NCBI RefSeq assembly: GCF_002878395.1
Contig: NC_061119.1
Span: 11,646,595-11,710,594, forward strand
Reading direction: 5' to 3'
Origin: Capsicum annuum
Taxonomy: Eukaryota; Streptophyta; Magnoliopsida; Solanales; Solanaceae
Length of the DNA stretch: 64,000 nt
How positions within the stretch are numbered: position 1 is the stretch's first letter; each line of letters begins with the position of its first letter. The position numbers and the translations under genes are program-made. The notes beneath the pieces were generated by a model. That model did no database searches. It had not been told where the DNA came from and saw only the letters and a list, made by a program, of their open reading frames with translations. This document shows positions 1 through 11,203 of the stretch, in pieces.

Positions 1-470
1 CTGAACAGAAAGTAAAATCTCATTTTTCATGAGGGTCCTGAAAAGAAAGTAAAATCCCATTTTTCAGGAGGGTCCTGAACATAAAGTAAAATCCCATTCT
101 TCAGGAGGGTCCTGAACAGAAGGTAAAGTCCTATTTTTCAGGAGGGTCCTGAACGGAAAGTAAAGTCCCATTCTTCATGAGAGTCCTGAACAGAAGGTAA
201 AGTCCCATTTTTCAGGAGGGTCCTGAACTGAAAGTAAATTTCCATTCTTCAGGAGGGTCCTAAACATAAAGTAAAGTCCCATTCTTCAGGAGGGTCCTAA
301 ACAGAAGGTAAAGTCCCATTTTTTAGAAGGGTCCTGAACTGAAAGTAAATTCCCATTCTTCAGGAGGGTCCTGAACATAAAGTAGAATTCTATTTTTCAG
401 GAGGGTCCTGAACATAAAGTAAAATCCCATTTTTTAGGAGGGTCCTGAGCAGAAAGTAAAATCTCACGGA
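1..470. repeat. 37-bp tandem array in the 3' UTR of retroelement 1
   Basis: About 12 head-to-tail copies of a 37-bp unit of the form ctgaacagaaagtaaaatc followed by ccatttttcaggagggtc. Copies differ by scattered substitutions (agaa/ataa, aagt/aggt, ttttt/ttctt) and there are no unique spacers. The array starts at or before the window edge. In the minus-strand element it lies downstream of pol, where Tat/Ogre elements are known to carry variable tandem arrays. Confidence 0.9.
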
Positions 471-1224
471 TGTGCATTTCAAATGGTAGCTGAATTAAGT
501 GAAGCGAATTTGTCTCTATTTCAACAAAGAAAATTTGTCAGTTAAAAACTTAGTAGTGGTTTGCAGCTCTTGGCTTCTCAGGTATCTGCCCCAGCACTCG
601 TTCCTTTCATCTTTGTTCCAAATCGCTGACACTTGCCCTGTCTTGCCGCATCATTACCCCGGGTCTAAATTGAGGGAAATGAGTTCTGACTCGAACAATG
701 GGTTTCTATTTTACCATGCCCCTGAGGTGCACTCTTTTCCCAAATCTAAATGCTTCCACGAATCCAATAGCCTATCGGTTGATAGACTTCCTTTGCTTCG
801 TGTTGAATTACGATCATATTTCTTTCATGTGCTGGTCCTTGGCTTTTCCTTATATAATTGGAAAGACTGGTAGTAAATTTTGAAATCCTTTCTCGCTTGT
901 TTTGATAGAGACTTGACTTAAAATGTAAAGAAATGATAGTGACTTTTATTTTGATAAATGACATAAAAAGACAAAACAAGCATGAATATGTAAATGAAAG
1001 AAAAAACAATGTCTCATATTCAAAAAGAAAACTTATCTTAATATGACAACCAGCTCCAATGAGTATGACATGCATTTTGGATTAAGCTGCCTGATCTTCC
1101 TATCCAAACTCCCCATTTGTTGTTGAGTTCGTGCCTTTGCCGCTGAGCCGCTTCTTCCAATCCATCAGACTCATACATCACATTCAATTGACGACATCTT
1201 AAAAGACTTTCGCCAACAAATCTC

Positions 1225-1470
1225 TTTCTTTTCACTTTTCACTTTTCTCTTGAACTCGCCATTGCCTTACGGTGCCCGTGAGGGTTTTCACCAGTAAGAC
1301 TCTCATTTTTATTTCTCTCCACTCTCCATTGCCTTATGGTTCCTGGGAGGGTTTTCACCAATAAGACTCTCTCATTTTCATTTCTCTCAACTCATCATCT
1401 CCTTATGATACCCACGGGTGTTTTCACCAATAATACTCTCTCATTTTGTATTTCTTTCCTGATTTCTTAT
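1225..1470 (-). repeat. Three-copy ~65-bp subrepeat in the element 1 3' UTR
   Basis: Three imperfect direct copies, each with a cttatggt-type core, a ggttttcaccaataagactc segment and a ctcatttttatttctctc segment, separated by about 62-66 bp. The same block, also about three copies, occurs in reverse orientation at 32780-32975 in element 2. It is therefore a conserved 3' UTR module of this retrotransposon group, not a chance duplication. Confidence 0.75.
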
Positions 1471-1730
1471 GCTGAGGGAGACACGTGGTACCTCACAATG
1501 TAGCATCATATCCATTGCATGCTTAGCCTTAACATTATCAAAAATTGATTTGAAGGACTTTCTTTGGTTGTAACTTGGATTTCGGATAAGGTTAGAAAAG
1601 GATGGCAAGGGGTTCAAACGACACTTGAAGTGAGGGTGGGACTTACAACTTTTGGAATCGACTCAAACAACACATTAACTCATGCCCCAGTTTTTGTTGA
1701 CTGGGTGAATCTTAAATCTTTATTTGGTTG

Positions 1731-1800
1731 GATCGAGCCCGAAATAGGGCAGCCTACGTATCTCACTCCCGAGATAGGAGAATCAGGTCGCACGTAGTTC
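1731..1800 (-). other. Conserved ~65-bp module, 3' copy in element 1
   Basis: Read on the minus strand this begins gaactacgtgcgacctgatt, continues with a ctcctatctcgg-like stretch, then gtgagatacgtaggctgcc and a cgggctcgatcc tail. The same module occurs at 8959-9020 and 11204-11267 in this element, and at 28846, 29354 and 32446 in element 2. Short complementary segments (ctacg and cgtag) could pair as a small stem. No protein-coding role is apparent. Confidence 0.75.
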
Positions 1801-2089
1801 CAAAAGCTTGTTCATTGTTTTGATTTGATTTTTTTTTCTCTTTTTTTTTCTTTTTTTTTCGAACTCTTTCTTTTATTCTTATTTTCTTGACATTTATCTT
1901 TGACTCTGTTTTAATTCCAAAAGAAGGATATGAAAGAAAAAATAAAAAATGAAGCTCAAACGGGTAAACAAAGGATGACACAATGTTTGGATAGAAGAAT
2001 AAAATGCCTTCATCATGTCAATCTTAAAAAATACAAGTACTAAACATGCAATAAAATTAACAAAGGATAAAATATCATACATAATATCT

Positions 2090-2837
2090 TTTGACCACAT
2101 CAGCATTGATAGCCATTTCTGCCATTTTTCCTTCAATATCTGTCAAATATAAGGCTCCATTGGGCAACATTTTCTTCACAACCAAGGGACCTTGTCAGTT
2201 AGGGGAGAACTTGCCTTTCGAACGGCCATGGAGCGGCCATTGCATGCAACTCAACAGGAGGAGAATATATCAGATCATCGTGCACCTGACATTGATGACA
2301 CTTTTGAACAAATTGAATATAATCCCTCTCCATAGTAAGCCAGTAATAACCTGCTCGAAGAATCTTCTTTGACAAGACATGATCGTTCATATGCGACCCG
2401 CATACTCCAGAGTGTATTTCAACCATGATTGCTGAGGCTTCTCTTTTATCTACACACCTCAAAAGTCCAAGATCTGGGGTTCTCTTATATAAGATTCCCC
2501 CAATTAAGAAAAATTCACTAGCCAAATGCCTAATAGTCCTCTTTTGACCGTTGGTGGCATATACTGGGTATTTTCCTGACTGAATGTATCGCTTGATATT
2601 CAATAACCAGGGTTCTCCATCGAGCTCTTCTTCAACCGCATTACAGTAAGCATCCTGATCACGACTCTGTATATGCACTGGATCGATGTAAGCTTTATCA
2701 GGATGTTGGAGCATTGAAGACAGAGTGGCTAAAGCATCAGCAATTTCATTATGAATCCTTGGAATATGCCTAAATTTTACTAACACAAACCATTGACATA
2801 GCTCCTGCAAGCATTGTCGATACGGGATGAGCTTCAA
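2090..2837 (-). pseudogene. RNase H end and integrase zinc-binding domain with catalytic core deleted (element 1 pol)
   Basis: The 212-codon frame 2837-2199 begins with an RNase H end (DALATLSS). It continues into an H-H-C-C integrase zinc-binding motif ending in CHQC (HSGVCGSHMNDHVLSKKI, then GYYWLTM, then CHQCQ). Directly after the typical MAAPWPFE stretch the frame changes. The next recognisable text, in a shifted frame at 2215-2090, is the C-terminal integrase tail (QGPLVVKKMLPNGALYL, then INADVVKRYYV). The D,D-35-E catalytic core that should separate them, several hundred bases, is missing. I infer an internal deletion at about 2217-2228. Without the core this integrase cannot catalyse strand transfer. 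Confidence 0.8.
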
Positions 2838-2840
2838 ATC

Positions 2841-3296
2841 TTACGTGTCCCAATCGCCTTGAATTTTATGGACGAGCAAATTCGAATCCCCCAACACCAA
2901 TAATTCTTGGACTCCCATATCAACAGCTAACCTCAAACCAAGAATGCAGGCTTCATACTCTGCCATATTGTTAGTACAGTAGAATCGAAGTTGTTCTATT
3001 ACCGGGAAATGTTGTCCCGATTCAGAGATAAGAACCGCACCTATTCTGACTCTTTTCATATTGACAGCTCTATCGAAGAACAACTTCCAACCTGGATCAG
3101 CATCTATAATGACTTCATCGACACACGACACTTCTTCGTCAGGAAAATATGTCTTTAGTGGCTCGAAGTCTTCATCGACGGGATTCTCAGCAAGATGATC
3201 TACCAAGGCTTGGGCTTTCATGGCGGTTTGAGTCACATATACAATGTCGAACTCGGTAAGCAATATTTGCCACTTTGCCAATCGACCTGTCGGCAT
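2841..3296 (-). pseudogene. Second (archaeal-type) RNase H domain, element 1 pol
   Basis: The 151-codon frame contains an RNase H-like fold: an acidic start in WKLFFDRAVN, IGAVLISESG, NNMAEYEACILGLRLAV and LGDSNLLVHKIQGDW. The order of D, E and D residues (FFD, AEYEA, LGDSN) fits the catalytic triad of the additional RNase H that Tat-lineage elements carry beside the usual gypsy RNase H. The upstream residues PTGRLAKWQILLTEFDI are the end of the normal RNase H. The frame is separated from the RT frame by a frameshift near 3300-3550. Confidence 0.75.
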
Positions 3297-3547
3297 AGGC
3301 TTCTAAAAGATATACTTCAAAGGATCCATGCGGGAGATGAGATAAGTAGTATAGGATGAGAGATAATGCTTCAACTTCTATGCTACCCAAGTTAGGGCAC
3401 AACACGTCCTTTCAAGAACAGTATACCTGGCCTCATATGTGGTGAACTTCTTGCTAAGATAATAAATTGCCTACTCCTTTTTGCCTGTGACATCATGTTG
3501 ACCCAGGATACAACTGAAAGAATTATCCATGACTGATAAATATAAGA

Positions 3548-4664
3548 TCAAAGAACTACCAAGCTCCGGGGGTACCAGCACGGGCAGATTTGACAAAATC
3601 TTTTGATTCGATCGAACGCTTCCTGACATTCTTCAGTCCATTTTATCGCAGCACTTTTTTTCAGTAACTTGAATATGGGCTCACAAGTGGTTGTGAGTTG
3701 AGCAATAAACCTGCTAATGTAGTTCAGTCTACCAAGCAAACTCATCACCTCCGTCCTATTCTTGGGCAGGGGCAAATCCTGAATGGCTTTGATTTTCGAG
3801 AGATCCAATTCAATCCCCCTACGGCTGACTACAAACCCCAACAACTTTCCAAACGGAACTCCAAATACACATTTTGCCAAGTTGAGTTTGAGATTATACC
3901 TGCGAATCCTTTCAAAGAACTTTCTTAAATCTTTAACATGGTCAGCCCAACTTTTTGACTTAATAATCACATCATCCACGTATACCTCAATATCCTTATG
4001 CATCATATCATGAAACATAGTAGTCATGGCTCTTATGTATGTTGCTCCAGGATTATTCAAATCGAACGGCATCACTCGATAACAATAGGTCCCCCAGTGG
4101 AAAATCATCTTTCGAACTTGTTCTGTTCAAATCACGGTAATCAATACACACTCGAATTTTGCCATCTTTCTTTGGTATGGGAACAACATTAGATAACCAC
4201 ATGGGATAACGAACCACTCGAATTACTTTGGCTTCAAGTTGTTTCATGATTTTCTCTTTGATTTTAATACTTACATCAGTTTTAAACTTCCTCAACTTCT
4301 GTTTGACAGGAGGGAACGCGGGATTAGTTGGCAATTTGTGAGCTATTAATTCAGTACTTAAACCGGGCATATCATCATAAGACCATACAAAAACATCCTT
4401 ATAATCAATTAATGCTTGAATCATTCCATCTTTTAGCTGTGGCAAAGCATGTACACTGATTTTAGTTTCCCTAAAATCTTCTTGATCCCCTAGATTTATT
4501 GGCTTAGTCTCATTCAAATTAGGATTCGGTTTGTCTTCAAACTGTTCTAACTCTTTGCTTATTTTTTCTAGTGCTTCTTCTTCATCATATTCCCCATCCT
4601 GTTTCATTACATCTTGATTATTTTGGATTTTAAGGTCAGGCTGAAAATTCTGCATGCATGTCAT
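3548..4664 (-). pseudogene. Reverse transcriptase (element 1 pol), frameshifted
   Basis: Two overlapping minus-strand frames, 4664-4053 and 4108-3548, together cover the Ty3/gypsy RT. The first has DVFVWSYDDMPGL, PVKQKLRKF, the region around VVPIPKKDGKIRVCIDYRDL and then a break. The second has MPFDLNNPGATY, the catalytic YVDDVIIKS (Y-x-D-D), LGFVVSRRGIELDLSK and LGRLNYISRFIAQL. A frameshift at about 4053-4108 removes the stretch normally read as SFMDGFSGYNQI-type text, and further stops follow 3548. The function would be retroelement cDNA synthesis, but this copy is broken. Confidence 0.85.
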
Positions 4665-4870
4665 GTTATTAGAATCAGCATAAAGAGAACTCTATATATA
4701 AAAAAAGAAAAAGAAAATATATTAGACACGAATCAAAAGGGACATTGCATTTCATTAAATAAAAAGATAGAAGGGTTTAAACATAGATGCCAACATAACA
4801 TAAACAAACTAAAATCCGAATTACAACCCTGAAATAACTCGGATAAACAGAAAGAAAAATAAAATAAACT
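4650..4870 (-). other. Probable Ogre-type intron between protease and RT
   Basis: On the minus strand the linker ORF stops at 4872. About 220 bp of T-rich non-coding DNA follow, including long T/C runs. The sequence then reads tgcatgcag directly before the RT-side frame that starts with aattttcagcc. This is a good 3' splice site with a pyrimidine tract. Ogre elements are known to have an intron at this position. The exact donor was not fixed. Confidence 0.5.
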
Positions 4871-4871
4871 A

Positions 4872-5297
4872 CTAAAACTCCCTCCTGACGGGGAGAGGAG
4901 TGACTTCCCAATTATTGAGCCAGACAACTGGACCTATGAATTGCACGTCTGTCATACTGGTACCTTCTCCTGCTTCAACCATATCAACTTCAATAAAAAG
5001 GTTCTGGCAGTCACCAACCAATTCAACTTCAAATTCCATATGCTTCGTGACACCGCTCTTAACAAATGATTCACTGAGTAGTGGCATTGGGCGAGGGAGT
5101 GACCATGTTTCCTTTTTCCTTCCCTTGGCTTTCTTCATATCTTCAGCCGTAGGCTCAAATCCCAGACCAAACGTGTCTACGTTCTCACTCGGACATATGG
5201 GACGAACTATACCATGCAGAGATGCTCCCAAACCCTTTCCTGGCTCAAATTCGTATTTCCAAAGTCCACTTACCATCATGATAGAAGCGGAAGACAA
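4872..5297 (-). CDS. Pol linker with G-patch-like motif (element 1)
   Basis: A 141-codon open frame between protease and RT. It contains WKYEFEPGKGLGASLHGI, a glycine-rich motif resembling a G-patch, and GLGFEPTAEDMKKAKGRKK, a basic stretch. This text regularly lies between the protease and RT in Tat-type elements. Its role in the element is not known to me. It ends shortly before the probable intron. Confidence 0.6.
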   Translation of the reverse strand: MSSASIMMVSGLWKYEFEPGKGLGASLHGIVRPICPSENVDTFGLGFEPTAEDMKKAKGRKKETWSLPRPMPLLSESFVKSGVTKHMEFEVELVGDCQNLFIEVDMVEAGEGTSMTDVQFIGPVVWLNNWEVTPLPVRREF

Positions 5298-5456
5298 TTG
5301 CGGTCCCGATATAACCTGTCATTCAAGGATACGATTCACGGGCACTGTATTAAAAATTTGATAGACGAATGTCTCCTCTACGTTATTTTCTTCAATAAGA
5401 GACAAGGAAGAATCTTCGTCGGTGGATAAATCTCCTTCACCGTGAATAACCACTTC

Positions 5457-6593
5457 TTACCTGTCATGCTCAAACTTAATCATTTGGTGCAGTGTAGATG
5501 CGACCGCCTTAGCCTTGTGGATCCACGACCTTCCCAACAACAGATTGTAAGAGGAGTCTATATTCAATACTTGAAACTTTATGGCGAACTCAACAGGCCC
5601 TATGGTCAACATTAGTTCTATTTTGCCAATGGAGTTTGATTTTGCACCATCGAAAGCCCTGACACATACATTGTTGGGCCTGATCCTGTCAGCACCAATA
5701 TTCAACTTTTGCAAAGTAGAAATAAGGAAAATATTTGCACCTAAACCTCCATCAATCATAACATGAGTGATGTAGAAATCTTTACACTTCACTGTAATGT
5801 AAAGACCCCGATTATGACCTATACCTTCAACAAGCAATTCATCGTCAGAAAAGCTGATCCGATTGACCTCAAAGATTTTTCCGACCATTTTCTCAAGCTG
5901 ATTTATTGTAATCTCCCTAGGAACATATGCTTCATTTAATACCTTCAGTAAAATATCACGATGCTCCTTGGAGTGCGAAAAAAAAGATAAGAAGGAAATT
6001 TGAGCAGGGGTTTTCTCCAACTGGTCTATTATTGAATACTCTGGCAATTTTATCTTTTTCAAAAATTCTTCGGCTTCTTCTTCGGTGATAGGTCTTTTGG
6101 TAGATGATGGTCCACTCACCATTGGCTTGGACTTTCTTAAGCTTTCAGGCACGAAGCATCTTCCTGACCTAGTCAAACCCCCTACCTCATCTACATCTTC
6201 CACTACCTCTTTCCTATGATAGGTCATCAGAGTCCACCCATAATTCCAGAGAACCTTTTTCGTATCAACTATCGGAGGTTGGGTCACCGGTTTGAGGATA
6301 ATAGGCACTGACAGTGCTCCTTTCACCATCAAGATGGGCTGACTCTGAGCTCCTACCACTGTTAACTTAGGTTTATCCTGACTTAAATCTACATACCTTC
6401 TGGCGCCTTGTACTGTGATCAGGGGTTTCTTTGTGCTTTCTTGGGCTTTATCTTCTCTCATTCCTTCTTGGCACAATGATATTGCTTTCAAAGACTCTGC
6501 TACATTCACCAATTTCTCCTCAATGGTCTGTACCTTGACAATAGGCTTATAGCACCTTGAAGACTCTTTCCCATCATATATCAATTCTAACAT
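5457..6593 (-). CDS. Retroelement aspartic protease region (element 1)
   Basis: A 378-codon open frame. Residues ~1-190 are a low-complexity gag/protease linker with SGRCFVPESLRKSK-like text. The C-terminal ~130 residues form a retropepsin-like domain: VKCKDFYITHVMIDGGLGAN carries the active-site D-G-G, followed by ISTLQKLNIG and, at the end, YNLLLGRSWIHKAKAVASTL. This order (D-G-G, then LLGRSWIH) is typical of plant Ty3/gypsy proteases. It should process the Gag-Pol polyprotein. The domain looks intact although neighbouring frames are broken. Confidence 0.8.
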   Translation of the reverse strand: MLELIYDGKESSRCYKPIVKVQTIEEKLVNVAESLKAISLCQEGMREDKAQESTKKPLITVQGARRYVDLSQDKPKLTVVGAQSQPILMVKGALSVPIILKPVTQPPIVDTKKVLWNYGWTLMTYHRKEVVEDVDEVGGLTRSGRCFVPESLRKSKPMVSGPSSTKRPITEEEAEEFLKKIKLPEYSIIDQLEKTPAQISFLSFFSHSKEHRDILLKVLNEAYVPREITINQLEKMVGKIFEVNRISFSDDELLVEGIGHNRGLYITVKCKDFYITHVMIDGGLGANIFLISTLQKLNIGADRIRPNNVCVRAFDGAKSNSIGKIELMLTIGPVEFAIKFQVLNIDSSYNLLLGRSWIHKAKAVASTLHQMIKFEHDR

Positions 6594-6639
6594 ATTGGTT
6601 TCAGCATGGGTTGGCAGCGGATTCTAGTTAATGTTTGGA

Positions 6640-8473
6640 CCCTCCGGGGCCTAGAACAGCATTTGATTTGTGTCAGTTAAATCTTGGACAGCTCTCTTTA
6701 AATGCCAGCATTTCTCGATATCATGGTTTGGCATATCAGAGAAGTACACACACCTTAAAGAATAATCGAGATTCCTCGGCGGTGGATGTGAAAGCCTTCC
6801 TTAAATTGGGCTTAAGACCTTCAACTTTCTCAACCTATCAAACAAGCTAGCATATGACTCCCCAAGAGGTTTGAATTGATTTTTAACCGCCTTCTCTTTC
6901 TTATACTCGGGCCTAGGTTGAAAATCGGGTCTGGAGGGGTTTTGGTAATTCGGTGGAGCAAATGGGCAATTTTGTGAAGCTTGCACGCACCACTGCGGGT
7001 AAGAAGGGGTTTGGGCATGTCTGTGCACTATATACTGGGTACGGGGGTGGTGGAATGGAATATAAAGGATTTTGTGGAGGGTAGTAATGGTGGGAAGGAA
7101 TATATGGAGCTTGGGGGAATATATGGAGCTTGGGCGTAGACTTAGGCTTGGGATTGGGGATAGGGGTGAGGTGGTCTTTTGGGATAGGAATGGGTTCCAG
7201 CTATGATAATCGCCACGTCCTCTTTCTTCTTTTTACCTCCGAATATGCCAGATCCACCTTGAATCGCTTGTGTGGTAGCTTGTAATGTGGCAAAACTCAC
7301 TATTCGACCGGTCTTGATTCTGTCCTTTATCATCTCCCCTATTTTGAGGACTTCAATAAAAGACTTTCCCATTGCCAAAAGTAAATTTTGAAAATAGGTC
7401 TCATCCTGTGCTTGAATGAAAACCTATACCAACTTACTTCCTTTCATTGAAGGCTTTACCCTGGCGGCCTGTTTACGCCACCTTATCACGTATTCCCTAA
7501 AACCTTTAGTGCTTTTCTTCTTCATGTTGACCAAGGATTTTTCGTCCAAAATCAGGTCAATGTTATACTGAAAATGTTGACCAAACTCAGAAGCTAAGTC
7601 ATCACAGCTATTTCACTTGTCGATATGTTGATCGATAAACCATTCTAAAGCCAAATCAGAAAGACTCTCGCCAAATAAGGCCATGGGCAGCTCTTCCCTT
7701 CCTACTGTAGCCCTCAACTGGTTGCAATAACGTCCCAAGTGTGCCACGGGATCACCGTGCCCTGCATACTTCTCGAACTTGGGCATTTTAAAATCGAGGG
7801 GAAGGTTGATGTCTGGGAACATGCAAAGATCTTTATAGGAAACACTCCTATAATCTCCGATTTCCTACAAATTCCTTATAGCCTGTTCTAATCTTTTCAA
7901 CTTCCGTGCTATGATTTCCTATTCCTCTATTGCAATAGGTTTCTTCGTATCAAATGGAAATACAGGTGGCTGAGTGTACCCATACGGTTCATTCATTCTT
8001 AAAGTAGGCTCCGGGGCATAATACTGACTATCTGGAACCTTCAATACTGGCTCACTGGCAGACCTAGGAAGCCCCATTATGGGACGCACAGCATATATGG
8101 GAGCTTCAGGTGGTGGCGGAGCCATGAATACCGGTGTGATCGATGGCGCCGGCTGAGCAGCGGGTTTTGATTGGGGAGCTGCCAAGGGCACACCAGAACT
8201 GCCAGGATAATAATGTCGCGAAGTGAATCCTGGCGCGTTCTCAGGTGACTCAGTAGGAGCAGAGAATTACGCCTGAGAGAGCGGTGAGCAATTAGAGATA
8301 TTCCCAAGACTTTCAGGGAGCAAAGGAGAAGGAGGCATTCCACTGGCCCATGCCCGGTGCAAATCTATCAATTGTTGCCTGAGCCTTAGTACCTCATCAT
8401 TGTGTTCTGAACTTTCTTCCCTGTGATCCTGATCCGGGTCAATGAGCTAATTTTCAATTTCCCTGCTAGCCAT
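6640..8473 (-). pseudogene. gag (element 1), interrupted by several stops and frameshifts
   Basis: It starts with the ATG at 8473 (MASREIEN, then an early stop). The parts read in several frames: a proline-rich N-terminal region (AAPQSKPAAQPAPSITPVF, then APPPPEAPIY), a capsid-like part around 7822-7613 (FKMPKFEKYAGHGDPVAHLG, then LALEWFIDQ), a basic proline-rich region and a zinc-knuckle-like C-Y-F-x-H-x-C segment near 6720 (DMPNHDIEKCWHLK). A homologous broken gag lies in element 2 at 29571-31410. The gag protein would form the virus-like particle of the element. Confidence 0.75.
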
Positions 8474-9339
8474 GGTGAGCTTTGTTTTAGATCTAGTGAA
8501 GTATGGGTGACTAGACAGAGTGCTGCAAACCTACCACTGTTATCTGAAAGAACATTCTCATCAAAGACGACATCCGTTAGGATTAGGGCACACAACAAGC
8601 ATGGGAATCACATTGGTAAAGTTATCCTAAATTCATGTTAATTTCTACCAGCTTTTGAGGGTAGCGAGGTCATTTTAACATCATCCCGATTTTTATCTAC
8701 ACTTATTTTTATCTATACTTATTATTATTATTATTATTTATTACTTTTTTTTCTTTCCCTCTCTCTTTTTTTTCTTTTTTTTCTTTTTTTTATCTTTTCG
8801 TATCAATCTCGGTTCTTTTCCTTTCTTGTCTCATCATCCTTTCTTTCTTTTCTTCTCTCGCTATCTACCTTCATTTTATCCTTCTTTATGGCTTTTGCTT
8901 TTCTTTTTTTCTTTTTTTTTAAAAATAAAATGAAAAATAACAAAATAAAATAATTAGATCGAACCCAAAAGTAGGTTGCCTACATATCATGTTGTACATG
9001 AATCAGATCTTGCGTAGTTCGGGCTGCATATGCATAAACATCACATACTTGACGTTTTTTTTTTTACGAAAAACGAAAACAAACAAACAAAAGAAAGACC
9101 TAACATCATAACATTTTGATGAAAGAAATAACAAAAACATACAAAGAATTTAGGACCACTTTAAAACTAAACAACAAATACAAAACAACATTCTAGACCC
9201 CTAAGATGACATACGTGAAATTACTAATAAAGACCCTAATATCAAAAACAACTTGACTTATACTTAAAATAGACACCACCCTATAATGACAGAAACATAA
9301 AAGACTCAAACTGAATAAAGATAAGAAATACTCTTTCAG
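8474..9339 (-). other. Non-coding spacer between ORF1 and gag with a polypyrimidine tract
   Basis: No convincing frame. 8690-8920 is almost pure C/T on the plus strand (so a purine tract in the element RNA) with a short (tta)n run. 8959-9020 is the second copy of the conserved gaactacgcaag/ctgatt module in degenerate form (minus strand). 9060-9330 is A-rich. Confidence 0.6.
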
Positions 9340-11086
9340 ACTGGTGCTCTGCATGATGACCCTGGCTGAGATGGACCTGCCTATGAAGTTCTCTTTCTCC
9401 CATTCAAACTTTGTAGCATATCCTGTAAAGACACCCTGATATTAGGGAAGAAGCTTCGGGCCCGTATTCCTGCCTCATGAGGAGTGCACTTGGAAAGATT
9501 ATTCTGACACCTTTCTACCGTTTTGAACAAATCTGCTAACTGAACTCTCAGTGTCTCAACTTTGGACCCCGCACTTTCATCCTGATGGTCGTCAACTATG
9601 CATTCTTCCTGTATTCTCCCTCTAAGCTGCGCTGGTAAGGGTTGACTGATACCCCGAGGGATGGATTAAAGCCAGACCCCATATCCTTGAGTGTACCCCG
9701 GATTATCCAAACTTTCTTTGAGAGTGTCCACACCTAGCTTTGTTGCATGCTTCCAGAACTGCTCATATTTGCTTTCACCTAAGGCTTGGCCCTTGAAGTA
9801 CTCAACATCCTTTAGAAGATCCACTACTGGTGGCACGTCCTACGGCCTACCCAACTGGCGCATTACCCTAGAAGGACTGTATGGTCTAGTGCAATTAAGC
9901 CCTAACATAACTAGAAGGAGATGCATTTGACAACCAAACAAGATTATCTTTGGTCGAAGCCACAGACAAGTCCACAAAATGTTATCCCCAGTTTTTGACT
10001 CAAGAAATTCAATCCAAGCGTCGACTCCCACGGGTAGCGAGAATTTATCCAAACGCAACCTGAGGTCCATGGCTTTCACTCAATTGGGAATACAACGATC
10101 AACCACGTCTGGTCTAACTAAAGAAGGCACATACAAATGTTTCATCATCCATAACTGCAATATCAGGTTACTGCCCTCAAAAAATCTCATCCCTCCTTCA
10201 CTTCGGTTAAAGCCTTATCTATTTCTGTTAAGATCATGGGTATGAGAGTGAACCTGCCCTTTTGATTAATGCCCTTGTCTTTTTGATCCTTATGAAATAG
10301 AGCCATCACCACAGATTGCAAACGTGTATTAATACGTCTTTCTTCTAGCGGAAACACTAAAGTACCTAACAANNNNNNNNNNNNNNNNNNNNNNNNNNNN
10401 NNNNNNNNNNNNNNNNNNNNNNNNNNNNNNNNNNNNNNNNNNNNNNNNNNNNNNNNNNNNNNNNNNNNNNNNAACAAAACGAGGGTGAAGACTTCAAGAC
10501 GCTTTCTCTCCCACTTCTCCTTAGTCATATGAAATTCATCCCAAAAGCAATCAAAACCTTTCGAGGGCCTGAATCTAGCGAACAAAAAATCTAAAGAAAC
10601 CCACGAATCACTTAAACAACCCAAATGCATACCCTTACTTTTTAAACCATAACACTGCAAAAACCTTACGCCAGTATGATTAAGTTCTCGAATCATATCC
10701 TTCTCGATATAGGGCAAATGCAACAAACCGGATATTTCCACCAAAGTAGGAGTCATTTCACATTCCCTAAACCTGAACACCAAACTACTTGGATCCCAAA
10801 AGGTCAACAAAGTCTCTATTAAATCTGGATGAGGGGTAACATGCAGAATTTCCTTAAGATTACCTAATATTTTAATCAGTTTCTGCTAATCAACATAGTT
10901 AAACATTTCCCACCACTTGATTAACTTTTTGGGCACCTTGACAACCATCAGGACTCTAGAATTGGTGGACAAATCCATCCTATAATAACACATAAGACGT
11001 TATCTCAAAAATTCGATAGGAGTAGAAGATTCCCAACCCTTGGGATTTTTGACACAAACATATGTCGATGGGACAGACTACTTCAT
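9340..11086 (-). pseudogene. ORF1 upstream of gag, DUF7745-like, degenerate
   Basis: It reads from the ATG at 11086. The frame holds VVKVPKKLIKWWEMFNYVD, LLTFWDPSSLVFRFRECEMT and PTLVEISGLLHLPYIEKDM, then a helical tail (VEYFKGQALGESKYEQFWKH) and a C-terminal coiled part near 9500-9400. The FWDPxxxxFRF...EMTPTLxEIxxLLxLP text matches the plant mobile-domain/DUF7745-type proteins found before gag in Ogre-like elements. In-frame stops (for example just after the ATG and near 10890) show it is decayed. A 100-base N gap lies inside it. Function is not established. Confidence 0.6.
10373..10472. other. Assembly gap, 100 N
   Basis: Exactly 100 N, the usual placeholder for a gap of unknown size. Both flanks end with the same five bases, aacaa. 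Overlapping them keeps the ORF1 frame open, so real sequence may not be missing. Confidence 0.95.
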
Positions 11087-11203
11087 GACTTCAATTTGCC
11101 GAACAAAAGTACTGAGCAAAATCAGTTTACTTGGTTAACAACTCTAGATTACGGGGCGAGAGACCTAGGCTAATAATATGACAAAGGCCAACACAAAGAT
11201 TAC

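Noticed and set aside
1..470. CRISPR-like regular repeats
   Set aside because: Copies are directly adjacent with no spacers, the DNA is a plant genome, and the array sits in a retroelement 3' UTR. The same applies to 33880-34790.
499..873. 124-codon ORF on the plus strand
   Set aside because: It lies antisense in the 3' UTR of element 1, has no recognisable domain and overlaps another frame of similar quality.
746..1235. Short minus-strand ORFs (109 and 65 codons)
   Set aside because: Non-coding 3' part of element 1; compositionally ordinary, no family resemblance.
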